From NCBI RefSeq assembly GCF_017302985.1, contig NZ_JAFIMU010000017.1, positions 558,001-622,000 on the forward strand: a stretch of 64,000 nt of DNA, read 5' to 3'. This DNA is from Corallococcus macrosporus (lineage in GTDB: Bacteria; Myxococcota; Myxococcia; Myxococcales; Myxococcaceae). Numbering within the stretch: the first letter of the stretch is position 1; every line of letters starts with the position of its first letter. Of this stretch, positions 8,548 to 16,800 are shown one piece after another. The translations under genes were made by a program, and so were the position numbers. Under the pieces are notes generated by a model. It did no database searches, was not told the origin of the DNA, and worked only from the letters and a program-made list of their open reading frames with translations.

Positions 8548-8922
8548 CTACCAGAGGTTGCGGCCGTCCACGAACTTCACGTGCACCGCGTCCAGGTTGA
8601 AGTCGTCGAACAGGCGCGCGTTGAGGCCGACCTTGAACTGGCCGGGCACGGGCGCGTTGTTCTCCCAGACGGGCGTGTCCGTCCACGTACCGCAGCCGCA
8701 CTTCTGGCAATGGTGGTGCTCGACGGGCGCGTTGCGGTCGTAGGTGGCCACCTGTTCGCGGCTCGTGAACTTCACCTGCTCCGGCGGGTAGTAGGCCCAG
8801 AGCACGCCGCGCTTGGAGCAGAAGGTGCAGTTGCAGCGGGTGACGTCCTTGGGCGGCGCGGTGACCTCGAACCGCGTCGCGCCGCAGTGACAGCTTCCCT
8901 TCAGGGGCGTGGCTTCGCTCAT
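8548..8922 (-). CDS. GFA/CENP-V family zinc-binding protein
   Basis: 124 aa. The cysteine pattern of the glutathione-dependent formaldehyde-activating (Gfa) fold is present: SCHCGATRFEV, then 'RCNCTFCSKRG', and later 'HHCQKCGCGTWT'. Together they supply two zinc sites. Most small family members, this one included, are of unproven activity; some bind zinc and act in thiol or formaldehyde chemistry. It has its own start and no signal peptide, and converges on the SDR with a three-base gap. Confidence 0.88.
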   Translation of the reverse strand: MSEATPLKGSCHCGATRFEVTAPPKDVTRCNCTFCSKRGVLWAYYPPEQVKFTSREQVATYDRNAPVEHHHCQKCGCGTWTDTPVWENNAPVPGQFKVGLNARLFDDFNLDAVHVKFVDGRNLW

Positions 8923-9029
8923 GCCGCCATCATCCGGAGCACGGCCGCTCCTGGAAGCGCGGCGCGCGGACGGTGTTCGTGCGCGGACGCTCCGGCTGCC
9001 TTGACAGGTCCGGGGTCATTCGTGAAAGT

Positions 9030-9045
9030 GCAAATCATTATCAAC
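9030..9045 (+). promoter_or_regulatory. Fur-box-like site upstream of the iron membrane operon
   Basis: GCAAATCATTATCAAC contains the 9-base half-site ATCATTATC of the classical Fur box. It lies about 35 bases before the first gene of the three-gene operon. A 15/16 identical copy stands at the start of the TonB receptor (13697-13712, minus strand), which strongly suggests shared iron regulation. Confidence 0.7.
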
Positions 9046-9080
9046 TTTGAGCCAAGAGACGGGGCCCGGCGGTGGCCGCG

Positions 9081-9368
9081 ATGCTGAGCCTGGCCGCGCT
9101 GTGTTTCTGCGTGTCGGCGGTGTCGTGGCTGGGCGGTGGTGGCCGGGCGCGGTGGCTCGCCGGGGTGCCGGGGCTCGCGTGCCTGGGATGCTGTGTGGCC
9201 GGCTTCGGGCTGGTGGCGGGGCTGCTGGTGCTGCTGGTGCTGGCGATGACGGCGGCCTCGGTGCTGGTGCTGGTGCTCGCTCCCCGGCCTGGGCGGGCGC
9301 GGGCCTTCGCGTGGGTGAGTGGCGTGGCGGGGCTGGTGCCGGTGGTGCTGATGGGCATGGGGCGATGA
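9081..9368 (+). CDS. DUF3325-like small membrane protein
   Basis: 95 aa from ATG 9081; a GTG at 9072 would add three residues, and neither start has a convincing Shine-Dalgarno. Three hydrophobic helices are separated by short basic loops ('GGGGRARWLAG', 'LAPRPGRARAF'). Size, topology and operon position match the DUF3325 proteins that accompany PepSY-TM and DUF3649 proteins next to siderophore receptors in other proteobacteria. The assignment rests mainly on this context. Role unknown; it is presumed to help inner-membrane ferrisiderophore reduction or transport. It ends with an ATGA overlap to the next gene. Confidence 0.65.
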   Translation: MLSLAALCFCVSAVSWLGGGGRARWLAGVPGLACLGCCVAGFGLVAGLLVLLVLAMTAASVLVLVLAPRPGRARAFAWVSGVAGLVPVVLMGMGR

Positions 9369-9652
9369 GCGCGGGACAAGGAGACAAGGCAGCGAACCAC
9401 TCCGTGGCGAGGACGCTGGCGGTGGTGGTGGGCGCGCCGCTCGTTGCGTTCGCGGTGGGCGCGGCGGTGATGGCGTTCCTGCCGGTGTCGGGGCCGTGGG
9501 CCTTCGCGCTGGGCTTCCACGTGGTGCTGCCGGTGTGGGTGGGGCTCGCGTGCACGTTGCCGCTGGCGCGCAATGGCCGGGTGGCGTGGGGCGTGTGCCT
9601 GGCGGTGGTGGTGCCGGTGGCGGTCGCGCTGGTCCTGCGAGGCCCGCGATGA
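9365..9652 (+). CDS. DUF3649-like small membrane protein
   Basis: 95 aa, translationally coupled on both sides: its ATG overlaps the previous stop (ATGA) and its stop overlaps the PepSY gene start (ATGA). After the polar start MSAGQGDKAANHSVARTLAV there are three membrane helices. The first runs 'VVVGAPLVAFAVGAAVMAFL' and the second 'FALGFHVVLPVWVGLACTL'. The pattern matches DUF3649 proteins found in the same gene order in iron loci of pseudomonads and relatives. No catalytic residue is visible. Confidence 0.65.
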   Translation: MSAGQGDKAANHSVARTLAVVVGAPLVAFAVGAAVMAFLPVSGPWAFALGFHVVLPVWVGLACTLPLARNGRVAWGVCLAVVVPVAVALVLRGPR

Positions 9653-11205
9653 AGCTGTCGCCCCGGACGTTCCGCATCCAGTTCGACCTGCATGCGTGGG
9701 CGGGCGTCGTCGCCAGCCTGTTCCTGTTCGTCATCTTCTTCTTCGGTGTCTTCTCGATGTTCCGCGAGGAGCTGGAGGTGTGGCAGGAGCCCGCGCTCCA
9801 CGTCGCGCCGCCCTCGGAGTCAGCGCCGTCGTTCGACGCGATGCTCGCGAGGGTGAAGGAGCAGGGGCCGCTGCCGCGAGGCGCGCACGTGGGATTGCTC
9901 ACGCACGAGGAGACGCGCTTCATCACCGCGTATCTCTTCGAGCCCACGGGGCTGCGCGTGGTGTGGCTGGATCCGCTCACGGGCACCGCGCTGCCGGAGC
10001 GCAGCCGGCTGGCCAGCGAGCTGTACTGGATGCACTTCTTCTACCGGGTGCCGTGGGGGATGGAGTTCGCGGGCCTGGTGTCGGTGGCGCTGCTGGTGGC
10101 GCTGGTCAGCGGCCTGTGGATCCACCTGAAGGACTTGAGGGCGCAGTGGTGGCGCTTCCGGCTCACGGCGAAGCCGCGCTTCTCCGCATCGGACGCGCAC
10201 AAGGTGCTGGGAGTCTTCGGGCTGCCATTCACCGCGATGCTGGCGTGGACGGGGGCGGTGCTGTGCCTTGCTGGGCTGGCGGCACAGGGCTTCGGGAGCA
10301 CGGTGTACCGGGGGCAGGCGGACCGGGTGACGCAGCTGCGTGGCTACAGCGTGCCGGTGCGGGAGGCGTCGGGGAAGGACGCGCCCATGCTGTCACTGGA
10401 TGCGGTGGTGGGGCGAGCGCGTGGGTCGGTGCCGGGAGCGGAGGGAACGCCCCGCTACGTGGAGCTTCACGACTACGGCGATGCGAACGGCTGGGCCGGC
10501 GTGTACTTCCAGTTGTCACCGCTGGGACCGGACCACTTCGCGCATGTGGACACCGTGAAGGGGGAAACCTTCGGGACGAGCGTGGAGTCCCGCACGCCGA
10601 ACTTCAGCTTCGAGCGGCTCCTCTTCGACCTGCACGCCGGCCGGTTCGCGGAGGCGCTGATGAAGCCGCTTTACGCGTTGCTGGGGTTGGCGATGTGCGC
10701 GGTGATCATCACGGGCAACCTCATCTGGTTGGAGCGTCGCGACCCGCTGCGTACGCGCAGGGGCAATCGAGTGCTGGAGCGGCTGACGGTGGGCGTATCC
10801 GCCGGGCTCGCGTTTGGCTCGGCGGTGTACTGCGCCGCGAACCGCCTGCTGCCGTGGACGCTCGCGCGGCGAGGCGATTGGGAGTTCGGCCTGTTCCTGG
10901 GGGCATGGGCGCTCGCGGTCGTCATCGCGCTCGTGCCCAGAGGTTCGTCGCGGCGAGTGGGCAGCATGCTGTGCGCGGCAGCCGCGGTGCTGTTCGGCGC
11001 GGTGGTGGTGGGCGACGTGGTAACTCAGGACGCGAACCTGTTCACAGCGCTGTCGCGCGGGCTGCCCCCGGTGTTCGTGGCGGAAGCGTTCCTGCTGGCG
11101 ATGGCACTGGGCTGCGGCGGGCTCGCATGGGGACTGCGCAGGCGCAAAACAACAGCGCCCGCACGTACTGGTGATGCGCCCGAAGGGCCCCTCATCAAAG
11201 TGTAA
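9649..11205 (+). CDS. PepSY-associated TM-helix protein (iron-regulated inner-membrane reductase family)
   Basis: 518 aa. It starts MKLSPRTFRIQFDLHAWAGV, whose 'R-x-x-H-x-W-x-G' helix is typical of PepSY_TM proteins. A long periplasmic PepSY segment follows (about 45-130), then further helices. The motifs 'LYWMHFFYRVPWGMEFAGL', 'FSASDAHKVLGVFGLPFTAM' and 'LLFDLHAGRFAEALMKPLYA' carry the conserved histidines that bind haem in related FoxB/FhuF-like reductases. The C-terminal ~110 residues add four more helices and a basic tail. Family members in siderophore operons are thought to reduce ferrisiderophore iron at the inner membrane. Third gene of the Fur-linked operon, converging on the TonB receptor. 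Confidence 0.85.
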   Translation: MKLSPRTFRIQFDLHAWAGVVASLFLFVIFFFGVFSMFREELEVWQEPALHVAPPSESAPSFDAMLARVKEQGPLPRGAHVGLLTHEETRFITAYLFEPTGLRVVWLDPLTGTALPERSRLASELYWMHFFYRVPWGMEFAGLVSVALLVALVSGLWIHLKDLRAQWWRFRLTAKPRFSASDAHKVLGVFGLPFTAMLAWTGAVLCLAGLAAQGFGSTVYRGQADRVTQLRGYSVPVREASGKDAPMLSLDAVVGRARGSVPGAEGTPRYVELHDYGDANGWAGVYFQLSPLGPDHFAHVDTVKGETFGTSVESRTPNFSFERLLFDLHAGRFAEALMKPLYALLGLAMCAVIITGNLIWLERRDPLRTRRGNRVLERLTVGVSAGLAFGSAVYCAANRLLPWTLARRGDWEFGLFLGAWALAVVIALVPRGSSRRVGSMLCAAAAVLFGAVVVGDVVTQDANLFTALSRGLPPVFVAEAFLLAMALGCGGLAWGLRRRKTTAPARTGDAPEGPLIKV

Positions 11206-11286
11206 TCCTGGGGGCTGACATGCGCGCGAGATGCGCTGAGCCCCTGCCGTCCATGCTGTCCGCCTCCCAGCCGTCGCGGTCCTCCA

Positions 11287-11313
11287 AACCTGTCCGACTG
11301 TCGGACAGGTTTT
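11287..11313. repeat. Single copy of the GTCCGAC-A/T-GTCGGAC palindrome
   Basis: AAACCTGTCCGAC and GTCGGACAGGTTT form perfect 13-base arms around one central T, followed by two more T. It is the same palindrome that is tandemly repeated at 39276-40610. It sits in the gap between the converging PepSY and TonB-receptor genes, so it may act as, or have replaced, a terminator. With a one-base centre it looks more like a protein site than an RNA hairpin. The other bases of 11206-11509 hold no gene that I can support. Confidence 0.75.
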
Positions 11314-11454
11314 TACGGTGCGCCGCGGGCTGTGGGGCCCAGGAGGATTCTTGGCTTCTCATCCGTGGAGGAGGCTTCATGGCAGGGGAGATGCACCCGA
11401 AAGAGCCGACTTCGGCGCTTGGCCGTGGGTCCTCTCGGTAGCCGGGAACGACTT

Positions 11455-11491
11455 GGGCCCTTGCTGGCGGTGGCCTGCCAGACAAGGGCCC
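11455..11491 (-). terminator. Hairpin downstream of the TonB receptor gene
   Basis: GGGCCCTTG pairs with CAAGGGCCC, and inside them CTGGC pairs with GCCAG, giving a stem of about 14 bp just after the receptor stop at 11510. There is no long U-tract, so Rho-independent function is plausible but not certain. Confidence 0.5.
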
Positions 11492-11509
11492 TTCAACCTC
11501 TCGTGACGG

Positions 11510-13696
11510 CTACCAGGTGTAGCCGACGGTGGCGGATGCTCGGCGGCGCTCTCCGTAGAAGCAGGCGGATGCGGAGCTGCAGGAGGACACGTAGGTCTTG
11601 TCCGCCAGGTTGGAGGCGTTGATGGCCGCGCGCCAGGGGCCTCGCTCGTAGTGCACGCTTGCGTCCACCAGCGTGAAGCCTGGGACTTCCAGCGTGTTCT
11701 CGCGGTCCGCGTAGGAGCTGCCCACGCCGCGCACTCCCGCCGCCGCTCCGAAGCCTCGCAGCGCTCCGTCCTGGAACGTGTAGTCCAGCCACAGCGACGC
11801 CAACACCTCCGGCACTCCCACCGGACGCTTGCCCAGCTCCAGGTCCGCGCCTTCCGTGATCTCCAGTGAGTACAACGACGCGGAGCCAATCAGGCTCAGC
11901 CCGTGAATCAGCGTGGCGTTGGCCTCCACCTCGAAGCCTCGCGAGCGGACCTCGCCAATCTGGAGCTGGTTGAAGGCTCCGTCCGTCGTCACGAAGTTCT
12001 GGCGCTTCAGCTCGAACAGCGACAGGCCCACCAGCACCGGGAACGCTTCCGGCTGGTACTTCACGCCCGCCTCCACCTGCTGGCCCTTCTCCGGCTCGAA
12101 CACCGAGCCGTCCGACTTCGTCCCCGCCACCGGGTTGAACGACTTCGAATAGCTGACGTACGGCGCGAGGCCGAAGTCGAACCGGTAGAGCAGGCCCGCA
12201 CGGCCGCTGAAGGCGCTCTCGCTGCCGTCGTAGCTGGACGTGGGCGCCAGCTCGTTGTCCACGTCCATGCCCACCCAGTCATGACGCCCGCTCAGCGTCA
12301 GGCTCAGCCGGTCCGCGAAGCGCAGCTGGTCCTGGAGGTAGACGCCCAGCTGGTCCTGCGTGGACCGGTTCAGCGTGTAGCGCGACTCCGTGGGCGTGTA
12401 GTCGCCGCGCACCGGGTTGAGCAGGTCCAGCGGTGCTCCCGCCTCGTAGCCCTGCTCGTCGTCCAGGCGGTAGTTCTTGAAGTCCACGCCCGCCAGCACC
12501 GTGTGGCGCACGGGGCCGGTGCTGAAGCGCGCCTCGCCCTGCGTGTCCACCGTGAAGAGGTTCGCGCGCGGGCGGGTGACGAAGTTGCCTCGCGACAACT
12601 GCGCGTCCGCTGGCTCTCCCGCGTAGCCCACGCCGTAGAGCGTCTGGAAGTCCAGGTCCAGGTGCGCGAAGCGCAGGTTCTGCCGCAGCGTGAAGGTGTC
12701 GTTGAAGCGGTGGGAGAGCTCGTAGCCCGCCCAGGACTGGTTGCGCTGGAAGTGGTCCAGGCTCTTGTCGCTGGTGAAGAGGTCCGTGGGGATGCGGCCA
12801 TAGGGCGCGTCCACCACCGTGCCCACGTAGGGCAGGAAGTTCTGCCCCTGCGTGCGGTCCGCCAGGAAGCTGCCGTGCAGCGTCAGCGACGTGCGCTCCG
12901 ACGGCGCCCACGTGAGCGCCGGTGCGATGAAGAGGCGGTTGTTGTCCGTGTCCTCCACCTGCGTGCCGCCGCCGCGCGCCAGCGCCGTCACCCGGTAGCG
13001 CCAGTGGTTGCCCGCGTCGATGGCGCCGCCGAAGTCCACGCCCGCGTAACCGTTGCCGAACGCGTTGGCGCCCACCTCCACGTGCCGCACCGGGCCCTCC
13101 ACCGGCGGGCGCTTTCCCGCCATGTTGAGCAGGCCGCCCGGAGACGTGCCGCCGTACAGCACGGAGGCGGGGCCGCGCACGGCCTCCACGCGCTCCAGGC
13201 CGAAGGGCTCGATGCGCCAGGTGGCGAAGCTGCTGGAGTAGAGCTGCAGCCCGTCCAGGAAGTAGCCGCCCTCCTGTGACGTGAAGCCGCGAATCAGGAA
13301 CCAGTCGTTGCGAGGATCCGCGCCGAACGTGTCCGAGCGCACGCCCGGCGTGTAGCGCGTGGCCTCCGTCACCGACTGCGCCTGCTGCGCGTCCATCTGT
13401 GCCCGGCCCACCACCGACACCGACTGCGGCGTCTCTCCCAGCGCCGTGTCCGTCTTCGTGCCGCTGCCGCTGCGGCGCGCCGTGTAGCCCTGCACCGGGC
13501 CGTTGGCGCGTTCACTGTCCACCGTCACCGTGGGCAGGACGTAGGCGCCGTCGCTTCCAGGCTCTTCCGTGGGTGCCGCGGACTCCGGAGCCGCGGGCTC
13601 CTGCGCCAGGGCAGAGGTGGCGAGGAGGGTGAGCGAGGCGCCAAGCAGCACCCCCGGGACGAGGCGGCGCGGACGGCTTCGGTTCTGGATGGGCAT
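11510..13696 (-). CDS. TonB-dependent siderophore receptor (outer membrane)
   Basis: 728 aa from ATG 13696. The signal peptide MPIQNRSRPRRLVPGVLLGA continues to an ALAQEP cleavage site. The plug domain (about 80-220) has the siderophore-receptor motif 'ETPQSVSVVGRAQMDAQQ' and 'VRGPASVLYGGTSPGGLLNM'. The 22-strand barrel ends in aromatic-terminated 'RASATVGYTW', the signal for outer-membrane insertion. Family role: TonB-powered uptake of ferric siderophores. A Fur-like site lies directly against the start codon, so there is no recognisable Shine-Dalgarno and translation may be leaderless (inference). The gene converges with the PepSY operon that shares this site. Confidence 0.93.
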   Translation of the reverse strand: MPIQNRSRPRRLVPGVLLGASLTLLATSALAQEPAAPESAAPTEEPGSDGAYVLPTVTVDSERANGPVQGYTARRSGSGTKTDTALGETPQSVSVVGRAQMDAQQAQSVTEATRYTPGVRSDTFGADPRNDWFLIRGFTSQEGGYFLDGLQLYSSSFATWRIEPFGLERVEAVRGPASVLYGGTSPGGLLNMAGKRPPVEGPVRHVEVGANAFGNGYAGVDFGGAIDAGNHWRYRVTALARGGGTQVEDTDNNRLFIAPALTWAPSERTSLTLHGSFLADRTQGQNFLPYVGTVVDAPYGRIPTDLFTSDKSLDHFQRNQSWAGYELSHRFNDTFTLRQNLRFAHLDLDFQTLYGVGYAGEPADAQLSRGNFVTRPRANLFTVDTQGEARFSTGPVRHTVLAGVDFKNYRLDDEQGYEAGAPLDLLNPVRGDYTPTESRYTLNRSTQDQLGVYLQDQLRFADRLSLTLSGRHDWVGMDVDNELAPTSSYDGSESAFSGRAGLLYRFDFGLAPYVSYSKSFNPVAGTKSDGSVFEPEKGQQVEAGVKYQPEAFPVLVGLSLFELKRQNFVTTDGAFNQLQIGEVRSRGFEVEANATLIHGLSLIGSASLYSLEITEGADLELGKRPVGVPEVLASLWLDYTFQDGALRGFGAAAGVRGVGSSYADRENTLEVPGFTLVDASVHYERGPWRAAINASNLADKTYVSSCSSASACFYGERRRASATVGYTW

Positions 13697-13712
13697 GTTG
13701 AGAATGATTTGC
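13697..13712 (-). promoter_or_regulatory. Fur-box-like site abutting the TonB receptor start
   Basis: On the minus strand GCAAATCATTCTCAAC ends exactly one base before the ATG. It differs from the site at 9030 by one base. Binding here would block transcription or initiation directly. Confidence 0.7.
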
Positions 13713-13772
13713 GAAATCAGAGGGAACGCGCATCGCGTAACACGCGCCCCCTGACGCGGCAAGCCGGGAGTC

Positions 13773-13810
13773 AGCCGGGAGGTGCCCACACCCTCCCGGT
13801 CCTCCCGGCT
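13773..13810 (-). terminator. Hairpin between ileS and the TonB receptor
   Basis: AGCCGGGAGG and CCTCCCGGCT are perfect ten-base arms with an 18-base loop. It lies 16 bases after the ileS stop and before the Fur-controlled receptor promoter. It would insulate the receptor from ileS transcription. There is no U-tract. Confidence 0.5.
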
Positions 13811-13825
13811 CCGGACTTCAGCGGC

Positions 13826-16800
13826 TCAGGCGCGCTCGACGCGGAGCTTCGCGGGCAGGCCGTTGAGGCTGGCCTCTTCCTCGGAGCCGGTGAGGCCCTG
13901 GGGGCCCACGTGGATCTCCGAGGCCAGCGTCTCGCGGGCAATCTCCTCGCGGGCCGCGTCGACGACGCGCTTCACCCGGTCATCGCCGTCCACCCACAGG
14001 CGGATGCGGTCGGTGTAGCCCAGGTTCATGTCCTTGCGGCTGCCCTGCACGCGCGCCAGCAGTTCGCGCACCAGGCCTTCGTCCACCAGGGCCTCGGTGA
14101 GCTGCGTGTGCATCACCACCACGCCCACGGCTCCGCCCGCGGCGGCGTAGCCCGGCTGCGCCTCCACCAGCGTCTCCAGCTCCTCGGCGGGGAAGACCAT
14201 GTCCTCGCCGCCCACGTTCAGGGCCACCTTGCCCGTGGTGAGCAGCTCGTGGTGCAGCGCGCGGCCGTCGCCTGAATCGAACGCCTTGCGCACCGGCGCG
14301 AGCTTGGGGCCCAGCCGGCTGCCCATGGCGCGCAGGTTGGGGCGCACGCGGTAGCGCACCACGTCCGCCTCCGGGCTGCCCGGCTCCACCAGCTTCACGG
14401 TGTGCACGTTCAGCTCGTCGGAGATGAGCGCCTGGTACACCGCCACGCGCTCCGTCAGCTCGCGGCGCGACAGGATGACGTCCGCGCGCGACAGCGGCTG
14501 GCGCACCTTGAGCCGGTTGTCCGTGCGGACCTTGAGGCCCAGCGACACCAGCTCGCGCACCGCGCCCATCTCCGCGGCCAGCCCCTCGTCGATGAGGCTT
14601 GCGTCCACGTCCGGGAAGCGCGCCAGGTGCACGCTCTCCGGCTGCGACGCGCCCCACGGCTTGCCCACCAGGTTGCCCCACATCTCATCCGCGAAGAACG
14701 GGATGAAGGGCGCGGACAGCGCCGTGATGGTGGTCAGCGCCTCGTAGAGCGTGAAGTACGCGTCCTGCTTGTCCTGCTCGAAGCCCGGCGCCCAGAAGCG
14801 CTCGCGGCTGCGGCGCAGGTACCAGTTGGACAGCGCGTCCACCAGCGCCACCATCCGCTGGGCCGCGTCGTAGACCTGGTACGTGTCCAGCGCCTTGGCC
14901 ACGTCGCGCAGGGTGAGCTGCACCTCGGAGAGGATCCACCGGTCCAGCACGGGGCGGGCCTTCACCTCGCGCCAGCCCTGGCTCTTGCGGATGGCCAGCC
15001 ACGGGGCCTCCGTGGAGCCCGCGTTGCCCTTCGCCGGGTGGAACCCGTCGATGTTCGCGTAGATGGTGAAGAACGAGTAGACGTTGCGCAGCTTGACCTG
15101 GAAGTCCTTCTGCAACAGCCGCACGTTCGCCAGCGAGTGGCGCGTGTTGGACCAGGTGGGGCTGGCCGCGTAGAAGAACCACCGGAACGCGTCCGCGCCC
15201 GGCGCCTTGGTGGCGGGGTCCTTGAGCACCACGCGCTCGGAAGGCGCCAGCCGGGGTACCTCCACCGGCATCACGTCCACGCCGCGCTTGGAGGGCTTCA
15301 CGTCCAGTTGCTGAAGCTCCTGCGGCGCCAGCAGCACCACGCGGCGCTTGAGCTTCTTGTGCACCTTCACCGTCACGCTGACGGGGGCGTCCGGCCGGTC
15401 CGGGCGGAAGAGCTGCACCTTCGCGCCCTCCTGCGTGTCCAGGCCCTCCAGGTCCTCGCGCGCGATGAGCGCCACGCCGGGCTCCGCGGGGACGCCGGCC
15501 TCCGTGGCGGTGAGCACCGCGAAGTCCATGCGCACCTCGTCCAGGATGATCTCCGGCGGGGTGTAGTTGCCCTTGGACTTGGACTCCTTCTTGCCCTCCT
15601 TGTCGGAGACGTGGCCGAGCACGATGCAGCTCTTGTACGGCATGGGCCACTCGCGCTTGGGCGTCAGGCCGATGCGCTTCTGCGTCTCTTCGTCGAAGAG
15701 CAGCGTGCTGACCATGAGCAGCGAGTAGAACCAGCCGCGCGTCTGGTCGATGGCCTCGGAGATGAAGTCCGCCGGGAAGGCCCGGTTGAAGATCTCCTGC
15801 GAGCCCGGCGTGTGCGGGAAGCCCCACTGCGCGAAGGGCATGCAGCCCGAGTCGAACCACACGTCCACCACTTCCGGGACGCGCTGGAACTTCCCGCTGG
15901 CGCCGGCCTTCTCGTACGTCACCTTGTCGATCCACGGCTTGTGGACCAGCAGGTGCTCCGCGTTGGACTCGTGCGGCTTGCCGGCGAGGAAAGCCTTCAG
16001 CTCCGCCTCCACGGCGGCCACGTTGTTGCCCGGCTTCTGGCGCAGCTCCGCGATGGAGGCCACGGCCTCCGTCTCACCCGTCTCCGAGTGGATCCACAGG
16101 GGCAGCGGCGTGCCCCAGTAGCGCTCGCGCGACAGGGCCCAGTCCACGTTGTTGGCCAGGAAGTCGCCGAAGCGGCCGTCCTTGATGTTCTCCGGGACCC
16201 AGTTGACCTGCTGGTTGTTGGCCTTGGCCTGCTCGATGACGGAGGTGGTGCGGATGTACCAGGCGGGGCGGGCGTACTGGATGAGCGGGTCTTCATCCGC
16301 GCGCCAGCAGAAGGGGTACTCGTGGCGGTACTGCTCCGTGTGGATGAGCAGCCCGCGCTCCTTCAGGTTGCGCTGCAGGTCCTTGTCCGCGTCCTTCACG
16401 AACTTGCCGGTGACGAGCGGCACCTCTTCGGAGAACGTGCCGTCCGGCTTCACCGCGCAGCGCATGCCCAACGCGTCCGGGTCCTGGAAGCGCGTGGCGT
16501 CCTTGCGGTAGGCCCGGTAGTCGTCCTCGCCGAAGGCGGGCGCCGTGTGGACGATGCCCGTGCCGCTGTCCAGCGTGACGAAGTCCGCCGGAATCACGCG
16601 CCAGCCCACCGTGTCCTGCCCGCCGTCCTTGAGCGGCAGCGTGGCGTCCGACTCCTTCGCGAAGTACGTGTCGAAGGGCGGCGTGTAGCGCTTGCCCACG
16701 AGGTCGCTGCCCTTCTGCGTGGACAGCACGGGCAGGTCCTTCTTCAGCTTCTTGGCCAGCTCCTCGCGCAGCGCGGCGGCGAGGATGAGCTTGCGGTCCC

